IMG/VR virus record: IMGVR_UViG_3300021472_000011
Span: 1 to 27,673 of that record
Strand: one strand, 5' to 3'
DNA from: a virus
DNA length: 27,673 nt
Of the stretch, positions 21,818-27,673 are shown in pieces; the stretch's first letter is position 1, and each line of letters opens with the position of its first letter. The notes beneath the pieces were generated by a model. It did no database searches. It was not told the DNA's origin and worked only from the letters and a program-made list of their open reading frames with translations. The translations under genes were made by a program, and so were the position numbers.

Positions 21818-23197
21818 TTAAAAGGCAGTTACAGATGGTATTTCTACATCTTCGGCTCTATAAAACACTGGTGGAGTGGCAATTTGCTCCATATAAGCCA
21901 AAGCATCGATAAGATCATCATGCTTACCTCTCGGAAACATAAGAAGTTCACTCTCAAGCTCTGTAAGAAAAGCTGCATTAACAGGAAACCAAATTGTCCC
22001 TGCTTTGAATCTTGGTTGCAAAGCTTGTATTCTTAATTCTTTGGCTTTCTGGGCTTTTAAAGGAACAACTTCAAAAAACTGATTTCTTTTAACCATTTCT
22101 TTTTCTAAGAAGTGAGCTAAAGCCTGCTGATAAGCAACCTTTTCAATACCAACCTTGAGAGGCTGATATTTGACCACAGTTCTAAAAATAGCTTCAATTG
22201 TTTCTGAAGGATCATAACGCCCATAGTCAATGTCAAGAATGAACCAATGATTTTGAGGGCTCACTGCAACTGTGACAATGGCTGTATAATCTGCTGTGTA
22301 AGCTTCGCTTATAGCTAAATCAACCGTGGTAAAAACCGAATAATTGTTCTCGCGCCACTTTAAATCCTTTGGATTGTAATATTTAAAATATTCACGCTTA
22401 AAAACTTGGGTCTCAGGTGCTATAGGCTGATTCATATATTCTGCATACCAAAGATGAAGCAAACCTTGTTTGCGATATTCTTCCTTTTTAGCCTGAATTG
22501 CTTCTAAAGAATATTTTTCAGGCCAGGTTGGGTTATCATTTTCATCTAAAACGCCATACCTTAACGCAACAAATCCCTCAGGTGGCTCATTAAGCAAATT
22601 ATTTAAAAGACTATCTTCATGCAAAATGGTCCCGATAATAAAAAATCTTCCCATTAGGCTTAAAGGAAGAACATCAGCAAAAAACCATTCTTTCAGCTTC
22701 TGCCTCTGCTTTTCTGAAGAAATTTCTTCAAGCTTTTCTATATCGTCAAGAATAACTATATCAGGTCTTTTTTCTTGATAACGCAAACCTCTCAGATTTT
22801 GCCCTGCTCCAAAAACTTTAATTAGATGCAGCTCATTTGTTAACTTATCTCGATACTCTAAAACATCAACTTTGTCCGTAATCACTTCAGCAATTTGAGC
22901 AAGTAAAGGATGGCTTTGAATTTCTGCTCTTAAAGTTCTAAACTGTTCTTCTGCTCTGTCTTTAGAAGCAGCTATATAAACTAAAAAACGATATTTTCCT
23001 GTCAAAATGTTCCAAGCAGGGAAAAATAGCCAAGCATAGGTTGATTTAGCAAATTCACGAGGCAAAGCAATAATAATATTTTTGTCTGTCTCGGTTAAAA
23101 GCTCAGCAAGATGATAATGAATTCTACTCGGTGGCAAGCTGCAATAACGAGGGAAGATTAACTTCATAAGATCAACTAAAGACTTTTTAGCTTTCAT
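21818..23197 (-). CDS. terL: terminase large subunit (packaging ATPase/nuclease)
   Basis: The motor that drives DNA into the prohead and cuts it, 459 residues. ATPase half: Walker A-type IIIALPREFAKST (41-53; the usual Gly before Lys is Ala), Walker B DIVILDDIEK. Coupling motif IGTIL. Nuclease half (RNase H-like): FTTVDLAIS with the first Asp, VGIEKVAYQQAL with the Glu, and HDDLIDALAY with the last Asp. All three acidic sites look intact. The start overlaps the end of the small subunit by 11 bp. The Ala/Lys/Ser variant of Walker A is common in related phage terminases. Confidence 0.92.
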   Translation of the reverse strand: MKAKKSLVDLMKLIFPRYCSLPPSRIHYHLAELLTETDKNIIIALPREFAKSTYAWLFFPAWNILTGKYRFLVYIAASKDRAEEQFRTLRAEIQSHPLLAQIAEVITDKVDVLEYRDKLTNELHLIKVFGAGQNLRGLRYQEKRPDIVILDDIEKLEEISSEKQRQKLKEWFFADVLPLSLMGRFFIIGTILHEDSLLNNLLNEPPEGFVALRYGVLDENDNPTWPEKYSLEAIQAKKEEYRKQGLLHLWYAEYMNQPIAPETQVFKREYFKYYNPKDLKWRENNYSVFTTVDLAISEAYTADYTAIVTVAVSPQNHWFILDIDYGRYDPSETIEAIFRTVVKYQPLKVGIEKVAYQQALAHFLEKEMVKRNQFFEVVPLKAQKAKELRIQALQPRFKAGTIWFPVNAAFLTELESELLMFPRGKHDDLIDALAYMEQIATPPVFYRAEDVEIPSVTAF

Positions 23198-23537
23198 CTT
23201 TGTTATCTTTTTCTTCTTTTTCTTCCTCTTCGCCCAAAAGCGCCTTTCTTATTTCGCACAACAAAGGTTTAACGCTGATATCATAACTGCTTTCAAACTT
23301 CTCAGGCAATAAACGACTTAACGCAACCTCGCAAGATTTTACTGCGAGCTCTAAAAGGAATCTTTTTCCCAGTTTGCTTTCTGAAATGTCTTTAATCCAG
23401 TTTTCTTTCTCGGCAAGATCAAAAATTTCCGCAATTGCTTTTTGCTTCTTTCCATAAAGAATAGCTTCTCGCTTCTTTATTTCTTCTAAAACCGCATCAA
23501 GAAGTTCTTTTTCGTCAATCTTTGCTTTTTCTCTCAT
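23187..23537 (-). CDS. terS: probable terminase small subunit
   Basis: A 116-residue, Lys/Glu-rich helical protein directly upstream of and overlapping terL, the usual place for the DNA-recognition subunit. Three or four helices are predicted (EKELLDAVLEEIKKREAI; AIAEIFDLAEKENW; KRFLLELAVKSCEVALSRL), with an acidic end. No sequence motif proves it; the call is contextual. There is no ribosome site before the ATG: the promoter-like -10 (23546-23551) is only 8 bp away, so the transcript may be leaderless. It is the first gene of the long leftward operon. Confidence 0.6.
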   Translation of the reverse strand: MREKAKIDEKELLDAVLEEIKKREAILYGKKQKAIAEIFDLAEKENWIKDISESKLGKRFLLELAVKSCEVALSRLLPEKFESSYDISVKPLLCEIRKALLGEEEEKEEKDNKDES

Positions 23538-23545
23538 TACTTTTA

Positions 23546-23573
23546 AATATAGACCAAAATTCGCAAATTACAA
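23546..23573 (-). promoter_or_regulatory. candidate promoter for the leftward late operon, leaderless
   Basis: On the leftward strand TTGTAA (23573-23568), a 16-bp spacer and TATATT (23551-23546). The ATG at 23537 is 8 bp beyond the -10, so transcription would start at or within a base or two of it. The region between here and 23690 has A/T tracts likely to bend DNA. Match quality is fair only. Confidence 0.4.
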
Positions 23574-23693
23574 GCCTTTTCATTTCCTTTTAAATTTTTC
23601 AAAAAATTCTCAAATTTTTAAAATTTTTCTTCCTCTTTCCCCTCAGAATTCTTCTAACCAGAATTTATCACTATTTTTCAGATAAAATAAAAC

Positions 23694-23721
23694 TTGACAA
23701 AAATAAAATTTTGTTTATATT
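23694..23721 (+). promoter_or_regulatory. sigma70-type promoter of the rightward small-gene operon
   Basis: A consensus -35 TTGACA (23694-23699), a 16-bp spacer and -10 TATATT (23716-23721), then AGGAGG directly before the ATG of the first rightward gene at 23763. This is the best promoter match in the window. The -10 lies inside a tandem 11-bp repeat, which suggests repression. Confidence 0.65.
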
Positions 23722-23730
23722 TTGTTTATA
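23709..23730. repeat. tandem 11-bp repeat, likely operator
   Basis: TTTTGTTTATA occurs twice in direct succession (23709-23719 and 23720-23730). The period is one helical turn, so both copies face the same side of the DNA, and the first contains the start of the -10. A repressor binding here would block the rightward promoter. Confidence 0.5.
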
Positions 23731-23762
23731 GAAAATAAAAAAACTAAAAAGGAGGTTGAGCC

Positions 23763-24050
23763 ATGGAATTAAAAGAATTAGAAAAAACCATTTTAAAAGA
23801 ACTTAACTCAAATTTAAAAAAATTTGCGACTTTAGATGATGCTATCATTGAAACAATAGAAAATCTTAGTGAAGATTATTATTTTCTTGATCATTATACT
23901 TCATGGCCAGATGGTCGTGGAGGAGATATTCTTTCTGCTCATTTTAAAATTGATAATAAATATTATTGTTGCATGTTTTATGATAAAAACTTAATAAACT
24001 TAAAAGAAATCACAAAAGAAATTTATGAAAAAGATAATCCTTTTAATTAA
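23763..24050 (+). CDS. unknown small protein, first gene of the rightward operon
   Basis: A 95-residue acidic protein (MELKELEKTILKEL; LSEDYYFLDHYTSWPDG; HFKIDNKYYCCMFYD). AGGAGG stands before the ATG and the consensus promoter about 40 bp upstream. The start helix followed by strand-rich aromatic text suggests a compact alpha/beta fold. No family is recognised. It heads the only rightward operon in the middle of leftward genes, a place where early or regulatory proteins are common, which is inference. Confidence 0.65.
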   Translation: MELKELEKTILKELNSNLKKFATLDDAIIETIENLSEDYYFLDHYTSWPDGRGGDILSAHFKIDNKYYCCMFYDKNLINLKEITKEIYEKDNPFN

Positions 24051-24072
24051 AAATAAAAATAGGAGGTGGGTT

Positions 24073-24246
24073 ATGTGGGAAATTTTAAGGCAAAACTACA
24101 TTATTTTAAAAGCAAAAAAGTTTAAAAAATTCAATGAGAACTATAAAGAATTTTTGTCTATTTTTTTCAAAATCGAAAAACATGAAATCTTCGATCACCT
24201 TCTCATCCTCAAAAAAAGAGAAAAATATCTTGGAATTCAAAAATAA
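24073..24246 (+). CDS. unknown small basic protein
   Basis: A 57-residue protein rich in Lys, Ile and Phe. I chose the ATG at 24073 because AGGAGGTGGG directly precedes it. The longer frame from 24025 overlaps the previous gene and has no ribosome site. Basic helical text (KAKKFKKFNENYKEFLSIFFKIEKHE) makes binding to nucleic acid or an acidic partner possible. The family is unknown. Confidence 0.5.
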   Translation: MWEILRQNYIILKAKKFKKFNENYKEFLSIFFKIEKHEIFDHLLILKKREKYLGIQK

Positions 24247-24265
24247 TAAAAAGGAGGAGGAAGGC

Positions 24266-24484
24266 ATGGCTTATCCAAGATTAAATCAAAGAGTTAAAGC
24301 TATAATTACATGGGGAAGGTCTAAACTAAATGGTATGCATATCGGGAAAATAATTTCTAAACCTTTCAGAGCAAGGAGTGGTGCAGTTCTTGCTTATATG
24401 GATTGCGAGGTTTGTGGAAAGAAACATTGCATCCCTTGGACAAGCGATACAAGAATTATTCGCTTTGAGGCTTTGGAGGATTGA
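24266..24484 (+). CDS. small Cys-rich protein with possible zinc knuckle
   Basis: A 72-residue protein starting MAYPRLNQRV at the ATG preceded by AGGAGGAGG; an upstream frame from 24134 overlaps the previous gene and lacks a site. The middle has CEVCGKKHC (C-x2-C plus HC), a probable metal knuckle, inside a beta-like fold (GAVLAYMD, KKHCIPW, TRIIRFEAL). It might be a DNA- or RNA-binding accessory protein. Its last 29 bp overlap the end of the leftward HTH gene in the opposite direction. Confidence 0.55.
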   Translation: MAYPRLNQRVKAIITWGRSKLNGMHIGKIISKPFRARSGAVLAYMDCEVCGKKHCIPWTSDTRIIRFEALED

Positions 24485-24740
24485 TTATCCTCATTTTGCT
24501 ATTTCTTTCTTCCATATAGGCAGCACGAAGCTTTGCTTTCCTCCAAGCCTCTATATCAGCAACATGAATTACAGGGCGGCGAAATTTTTCGCTTGTCTCT
24601 AAAAAAAATATAGGTATGCCCCAGTTTCTCCAATTTCTTACTAAAGTGTTTTCAGGAATTCCTAAGTACCGTGATATATCTCTCCAACCTACTATAAACC
24701 CGCTTCCTTTTAATTTTTCCGTAATTTTAGGATAGCTCAT
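24456..24740 (-). CDS. helix-turn-helix DNA-binding protein
   Basis: A 94-residue protein with MerR/excisionase-type winged HTH features: GWRDISRYLGIPENTLVRNWRNW (about residues 18-40) is a helix-turn-helix followed by the IPIFFLETSEKFRRPVIHVADIEAW wing and recognition tail typical of small phage regulators. It could control the convergent rightward genes or the leftward operon. Start ATG at 24740 is inside the end of the resolvase gene (14-bp overlap). A Nu1-like terminase small subunit is a less likely alternative, since terS has a better-placed candidate. Confidence 0.6.
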   Translation of the reverse strand: MSYPKITEKLKGSGFIVGWRDISRYLGIPENTLVRNWRNWGIPIFFLETSEKFRRPVIHVADIEAWRKAKLRAAYMEERNSKMRIINPPKPQSE

Positions 24741-25200
24741 TTTTAATTAAACACCTCCTCATATATTCTGCTATTAAAAGTGCGTCCGATTTTCCATCAC
24801 ATTTTCCAATCTCACTTGCAAGATAAGGAAACAAGGCTTTAGCTCTTTCCAAAGATAATTGCTTTATCTCTTTTCTTGTTTTCTTTTTATGGCTTCCTAA
24901 CATTTCTTTTTGCCATTTTTTAGGATGTATTTCTTCATAAGATATTCTTAAAGCTTTTAAAATTCCTAAAATCATTCCATACTGAACTCCCAATCTAAAT
25001 GTAGAAACAACTCCTTGTTTAGGAAAAGGCTGCTGTTTTTCTACCCCTACCACAATTGTATCCTCTTTCTTTTTTTTCTCAAATAAAGCAATCAATTCTG
25101 TAAAATCCTCAAACATTTTATAAACTTCTGCTTGAAGTGTCTTAATATCTATAAATGCTATTCCGCCCTTTTTTCCTATATCTATCCCTGCTATTATCAT
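24727..25200 (-). CDS. RuvC-like Holliday junction resolvase
   Basis: A nuclease of the RNase H fold that would cut branched DNA before packaging. The 157-residue length matches the RuvC family. The expected acidic sites are Asp7 in GIDIGKKGG, Glu54 in VGVEKQQPF, and Asp135/Asp139 in KCDGKSDALLIAEYM. Ser/Thr-Phe-x-Leu-Gly (STFRLG) and HPKKWQKEML are family segments, the latter a common phage version. It overlaps the preceding gene by an ATGA and the HTH gene by 14 bp. Phage context agrees with replication and recombination. Confidence 0.85.
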   Translation of the reverse strand: MIIAGIDIGKKGGIAFIDIKTLQAEVYKMFEDFTELIALFEKKKKEDTIVVGVEKQQPFPKQGVVSTFRLGVQYGMILGILKALRISYEEIHPKKWQKEMLGSHKKKTRKEIKQLSLERAKALFPYLASEIGKCDGKSDALLIAEYMRRCLIKNELS

Positions 25201-25583
25201 TTTTCCTTTATTGAATACAAACGAATAAGCATTTTTGCTCTTGCATTTGCTTCTAATTCATCAACTTCTATATAATGTTTCCTTTCTCTTCTTTTCCAAA
25301 AATCAGTATAACACTCCCACCAATTCTCTTCTTTTAAAGAAGCAGCAAATTTAGGCAAATGCTCTCCCAATTCTCTTACAGTAGGAGCTTTGATTCTCTC
25401 TAAGTTGTTTATTTTTAAATCATGCTCTATATCTTCATTTGTCATTTTCTCAAAAAATGAAAGAAAAACTTTTCCTTGCCTATCAATAGTCCAATAGTAA
25501 CCCCCTCCACTTTGAGGATATCCTAAATCCTTTAACTTTTTGCAAAGCTCTAAAGAAGGAACCTCTTTTTTAAAATCAAACAT
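25197..25583 (-). CDS. phage small conserved protein
   Basis: A 128-residue protein of a type often seen in phage replication regions. Its N-terminal part (SLELCKKLKDLGYPQSGGGYYW) and later IKAPTVRELGEHLP are the pieces I recognise: many phages carry proteins ending in this pattern, with a following helical end (ANARAKMLIRLYSIKEK). Function is unknown. AGGAGAG stands before the ATG. It overlaps the resolvase by 4 bp, so the two are probably co-translated. Confidence 0.6.
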   Translation of the reverse strand: MFDFKKEVPSLELCKKLKDLGYPQSGGGYYWTIDRQGKVFLSFFEKMTNEDIEHDLKINNLERIKAPTVRELGEHLPKFAASLKEENWWECYTDFWKRRERKHYIEVDELEANARAKMLIRLYSIKEK

Positions 25584-25586
25584 TGC

Positions 25587-25883
25587 CTATCTCTCCTTAA
25601 TCCTATAATAACAAATCAAAATAACAATCGTTCCTACTAAAATAAAACATTCCAAAGCACAAAAAATGTTTCCATAAATTTTTTCAAACCCTATCCTAAA
25701 CCCAATTAGAACAAAAACTATAAGACAAAAGGTTGCATTAAGCCAAACAGCCCCCTGGTAAATTAAACTAATATCCTTTGCTGTCTTTCTTTTTATAAGA
25801 AGCCTTATCTGAGCAATTGCAAAACTTCCTGTAATTATCGATAAAACAAGTATCAAACTTTGCAAGTAAGGTAATGCTTCCAT
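25587..25883 (-). CDS. PQ-loop / SemiSWEET-like membrane protein
   Basis: A 98-residue protein with three membrane segments (about residues 5-27, 43-64 and 70-92). Between the first two is AQIRLLIKRKTAKDIS, which matches the PQ-loop/SemiSWEET signature (PQxxxxxKxKSAKDIS) with Ala in place of Pro at residue 24. Three helices per chain is the normal SemiSWEET size; such proteins dimerise to pass small sugars or other metabolites across the inner membrane. It lies in the replication-side leftward operon, next to a conserved phage gene. AGGAGG precedes the ATG. Phage copies are unusual. Confidence 0.65.
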   Translation of the reverse strand: MEALPYLQSLILVLSIITGSFAIAQIRLLIKRKTAKDISLIYQGAVWLNATFCLIVFVLIGFRIGFEKIYGNIFCALECFILVGTIVILICYYRIKER

Positions 25884-25928
25884 TTTACCTCCTTATATCA
25901 TCTTTTTTTATACTTATTTTCAAAATTA

Positions 25929-26144
25929 TTATTTGTTTTTCTTTTCCAAAGATTTTGCAATCTTTTCTAAAGTTTTTTTAATATTTTTAGCACAGCTATA
26001 ACAAAAATCTAATCTTACAATATTTGTATTCATTTCTACTCCATCCCAAAATCTATCTGTTTCTAAACACAAATGATATATCTCACTTTTTTCTTCTAAT
26101 ATTTTCCCACATCCATCACATTTAATCACTTCTATTTTAGACAT
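25929..26144 (-). CDS. small zinc-ribbon-like protein
   Basis: A 71-residue protein with CDGCGK near the N-terminus (C-x2-C) and CYSCAK (C-x2-C) about 38 residues later, likely a zinc ribbon, followed by a Lys-rich helical end. AGGAGG stands before the ATG. It is short, with no enzyme signature. Protein or nucleic acid contact is likely. Confidence 0.6.
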   Translation of the reverse strand: MSKIEVIKCDGCGKILEEKSEIYHLCLETDRFWDGVEMNTNIVRLDFCYSCAKNIKKTLEKIAKSLEKKNK

Positions 26145-26174
26145 ATTAACCTCCTTTTATTCAAACTGATTTTA

Positions 26175-26390
26175 TTATGTCTTTGAATTCTTTTCTTCAT
26201 ATAATATCTCAATAAGCATTATCATTGCCTTTAAAACTTTTTCGCAAAAAGTTTTCTTCTTTATCGCTTCATGCCAAGAACTCAAAATAGTATCCCATGC
26301 TTTCTGCGGATCTTTTTCTTTCAACTCTTTTTTCAACTTTTCAAGTTCTTTTAATACCTTGCACTCTTTCATTTTATTGAACTGCTGCAT
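26175..26390 (-). CDS. small charged helical protein
   Basis: A 71-residue Lys/Glu-rich, helical protein (LEKLKKELKEKDPQKAWDTIL). The start is uncertain: the ATG at 26390 overlaps the previous gene by 17 bp without a clear site, and the ATG at 26372 lies 1 bp after that gene's stop codon, so re-initiation there is possible. The family is unknown. Confidence 0.45.
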   Translation of the reverse strand: MQQFNKMKECKVLKELEKLKKELKEKDPQKAWDTILSSWHEAIKKKTFCEKVLKAMIMLIEILYEEKNSKT

Positions 26391-26661
26391 TACTGCTTAA
26401 AGTTTCTATTAAAAAATCTACATCTTCTCTTAACAAAAGAACCTGAACATAACCATTCGATATCCAACAATCTGTCTGATCATACTTTCCCCAGTTTTCC
26501 TTTGCTGCTTTTAATTGCTGCACAAAATACTCTTTTTCTGCTTCATTCATCAAATAAATCGTCACTCTTCCTAATCCATAAGTAAGAGCATAACTTTCAC
26601 CTTGAATTTCTTTTCTAATTTTCCATCTATCATTCTCTCCTATTAGTATACTTTGTACCAT
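26374..26661 (-). CDS. unknown protein of the replication-side operon
   Basis: A 95-residue, mixed alpha/beta protein (MVQSILIGENDRWKIRKEI; YALTYGLGRVTIYL; EDVDFLIETLSSN). Two strands plus helices suggest a small domain. No family or catalytic motif is recognised. It is packed between neighbours (16 bp after the previous gene and overlapping the next), so it looks genuine. Confidence 0.5.
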   Translation of the reverse strand: MVQSILIGENDRWKIRKEIQGESYALTYGLGRVTIYLMNEAEKEYFVQQLKAAKENWGKYDQTDCWISNGYVQVLLLREDVDFLIETLSSNAAVQ

Positions 26662-26677
26662 TTTCTTACCCCCTATT

Positions 26678-26875
26678 CTATTTTTCTATTTTATTTTGTT
26701 TCTCATATAACAAAAGCACTGCTTTTAAAAGATACCGCATAATCCTTTCCAAACTGCGTAGTGTTAAAAAATATAAATATCCATGCTTTGTATATTTATC
26801 CGTAAAGTAATAATCATACATAAAAGCCATCTCATTCATTACTTCTTCTAATTCTTCTTTCTTTTTATCCTCCAT
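26678..26875 (-). CDS. small charged helical protein, unknown
   Basis: A 65-residue protein starting MEDKKKEELEEVMNEMAFMYDYYF. The ATG at 26875 has AGGAGG 7 nt upstream, while the in-frame ATG at 26881 touches the site and longer frames overlap the nuclease. It is rich in Lys, Glu and aromatic residues. There is no motif. It follows the nuclease directly (start/stop overlapping region). Confidence 0.45.
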   Translation of the reverse strand: MEDKKKEELEEVMNEMAFMYDYYFTDKYTKHGYLYFLTLRSLERIMRYLLKAVLLLYEKQNKIEK

Positions 26876-26877
26876 CT

Positions 26878-27673
26878 TCATACCTCCTGCATTTTTATTT
26901 TTTCTTTTAATGCTTGCCACTGCGGGCAAAAATCAGCTACTTCGCAAAAATAAAGACAACCAATTGGAATAATTTCTTTTACTATTTCTTTCTTTACTTT
27001 TTTAGCATATTCCTCAGCTTTCTTTTCATCTGAAAATCTTTTATTCCCCACTACATAATTTACTCTTAACATCATATCTTCCTCGCTACAAATAAATTGC
27101 TCTTCATGCAATTTTAATCTTTGTATAATAAATTCTTCTACTTTGCTATCTTCCCAAATAGGATACTCCACTATCACTAAAGGTGAAGGAAGCTTGCTTC
27201 TTAATGGTGAGAAGTCTCTTAACAGGAATACATTCTTGATTGCTTTAACTTTAATTCCTTCCTTTTTCTCAAGCATATATCTATAAATTTGCAATTGCTT
27301 TTCATATTTATCAAACTTTTCATGTGTTATTACAAATTCAGAAGTCACTTTATAGTCATAAATTATCTCATCCTCAAACAAATCAAATTCTCCTACTATT
27401 TTCCAATTACCTATTTCAAGTTCCATTTGCTTTTTCTCCTTTAAATGCAATAATCTTTTTGCTTGTAATAAAAGCATTCTTTCATCATTAAGCATCTCAG
27501 CCTTTTTCATTTCTTCTAAAATCTCTTGAAACTCTTTTAGCTCAAGCAATGAGTGAATCATTATTCCCATTATTTGATAATGAAAGTTAGTTGTTCTTCT
27601 ACTTATATTTTCATAATTCTCTCTTAGAAGTTTCCTTTTAAGAGGAGAACCTATTAGCTCTGTCACCCTGATT
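26878..27673 (-). CDS. PD-(D/E)XK nuclease, RecB/Cas4-like, 5' end outside the window
   Basis: A 262-residue-plus nuclease that continues past the right edge; the window opens with an in-frame IRVTEL, matching the usual start of this family (xVTDLI.. then SPLKRKLLRE). A GTG at 27666 could start it but is probably internal. Active site: His38 in MGIMIHSLLE, Asp95 in VGEFDLFED, Asp104 and Lys106 in IYDYKV (numbered from that GTG), then the helical YEKQLQIYRYML. The C-terminus carries C-x3-C-x5-C, reminiscent of the iron-sulfur cysteines of Cas4/AddB, but the N-terminal cysteine is Ser in GSPLK. It probably resects DNA ends for phage recombination. Confidence 0.75.
   Translation of the reverse strand, partial: IRVTELIGSPLKRKLLRENYENISRRTTNFHYQIMGIMIHSLLELKEFQEILEEMKKAEMLNDERMLLLQAKRLLHLKEKKQMELEIGNWKIVGEFDLFEDEIIYDYKVTSEFVITHEKFDKYEKQLQIYRYMLEKKEGIKVKAIKNVFLLRDFSPLRSKLPSPLVIVEYPIWEDSKVEEFIIQRLKLHEEQFICSEEDMMLRVNYVVGNKRFSDEKKAEEYAKKVKKEIVKEIIPIGCLYFCEVADFCPQWQALKEKIKMQEV

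Noticed and set aside
24134-24265. Longer N-terminus for the Cys-knuckle protein
   Set aside because: It overlaps the previous gene and lacks a ribosome site, whereas AGGAGGAGG directly precedes the ATG at 24266.

Overview
The window is a large part of a tailed bacteriophage genome, or a prophage, with short-tailed (podovirus-like) structural genes. It shows terminase, portal, an SU10-type capsid, an adaptor, a probable nozzle and several probable ejection proteins, with no tape-measure, sheath or tail-tube gene. The DNA is AT-rich, about one third GC by eye. A signal-peptide endolysin plus an i-spanin/o-spanin pair point to a diderm (Gram-negative-type) host. Lys/Glu-rich proteins and the polyamine genes would fit a thermophile, but that is inference and no host can be named.

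Layout: (1) 1-690: a rightward small gene resembling the C-terminal tip of anaerobic ribonucleotide reductase, facing the end of the long leftward operon. (2) 690-3770, leftward: a lysis cassette (SpeD, i-spanin, o-spanin, two small membrane proteins, transglycosylase) preceded by three very lysine-rich small proteins. (3) 3780-11152: three large probable ejection/internal virion proteins, with a spermidine synthase-like gene and a GNAT-like gene between them. (4) 11155-15864: beta-propeller fibre, nozzle, adaptor and two small genes. (5) 15889-19740: repeat-rich beta-helix protein, capsid, scaffold, and a gene starting inside the portal gene. (6) 19586-23537: portal, XhlA-like membrane protein, large and small terminase. 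(7) 23538-24484: divergent promoter region and a short rightward operon of three small unknown genes. (8) 24456-27673, leftward: HTH protein, RuvC-like resolvase, a common phage small protein, a PQ-loop/SemiSWEET-like membrane protein, small unknowns and a PD-(D/E)XK nuclease cut by the window edge.

Most late genes are packed so tightly that starts and stops touch or overlap, suggesting one leftward late transcript from about 23.5 kb down to about 0.5 kb. The main exceptions are gaps at about 690-936 and 14629-14750, which hold copies of a shared element of about 95 nt that folds on the transcribed strand. The closing-stem arms change together between copies, and mispairs in the proposed stems are G-U wobbles only in the leftward transcript, which argues for an RNA. 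I do not recognise its family.

Most interesting points: a two-gene polyamine pathway (speD plus speE) inside the virion/lysis region next to lysine-tailed proteins, which suggests polyamine-assisted DNA packing or host reprogramming; the recurrent structured RNA; a phage PQ-loop transporter-like gene; a stand-alone glycyl-radical-loop-like NrdD fragment; and an ejection-type protein made of two different perfect-period repeats.
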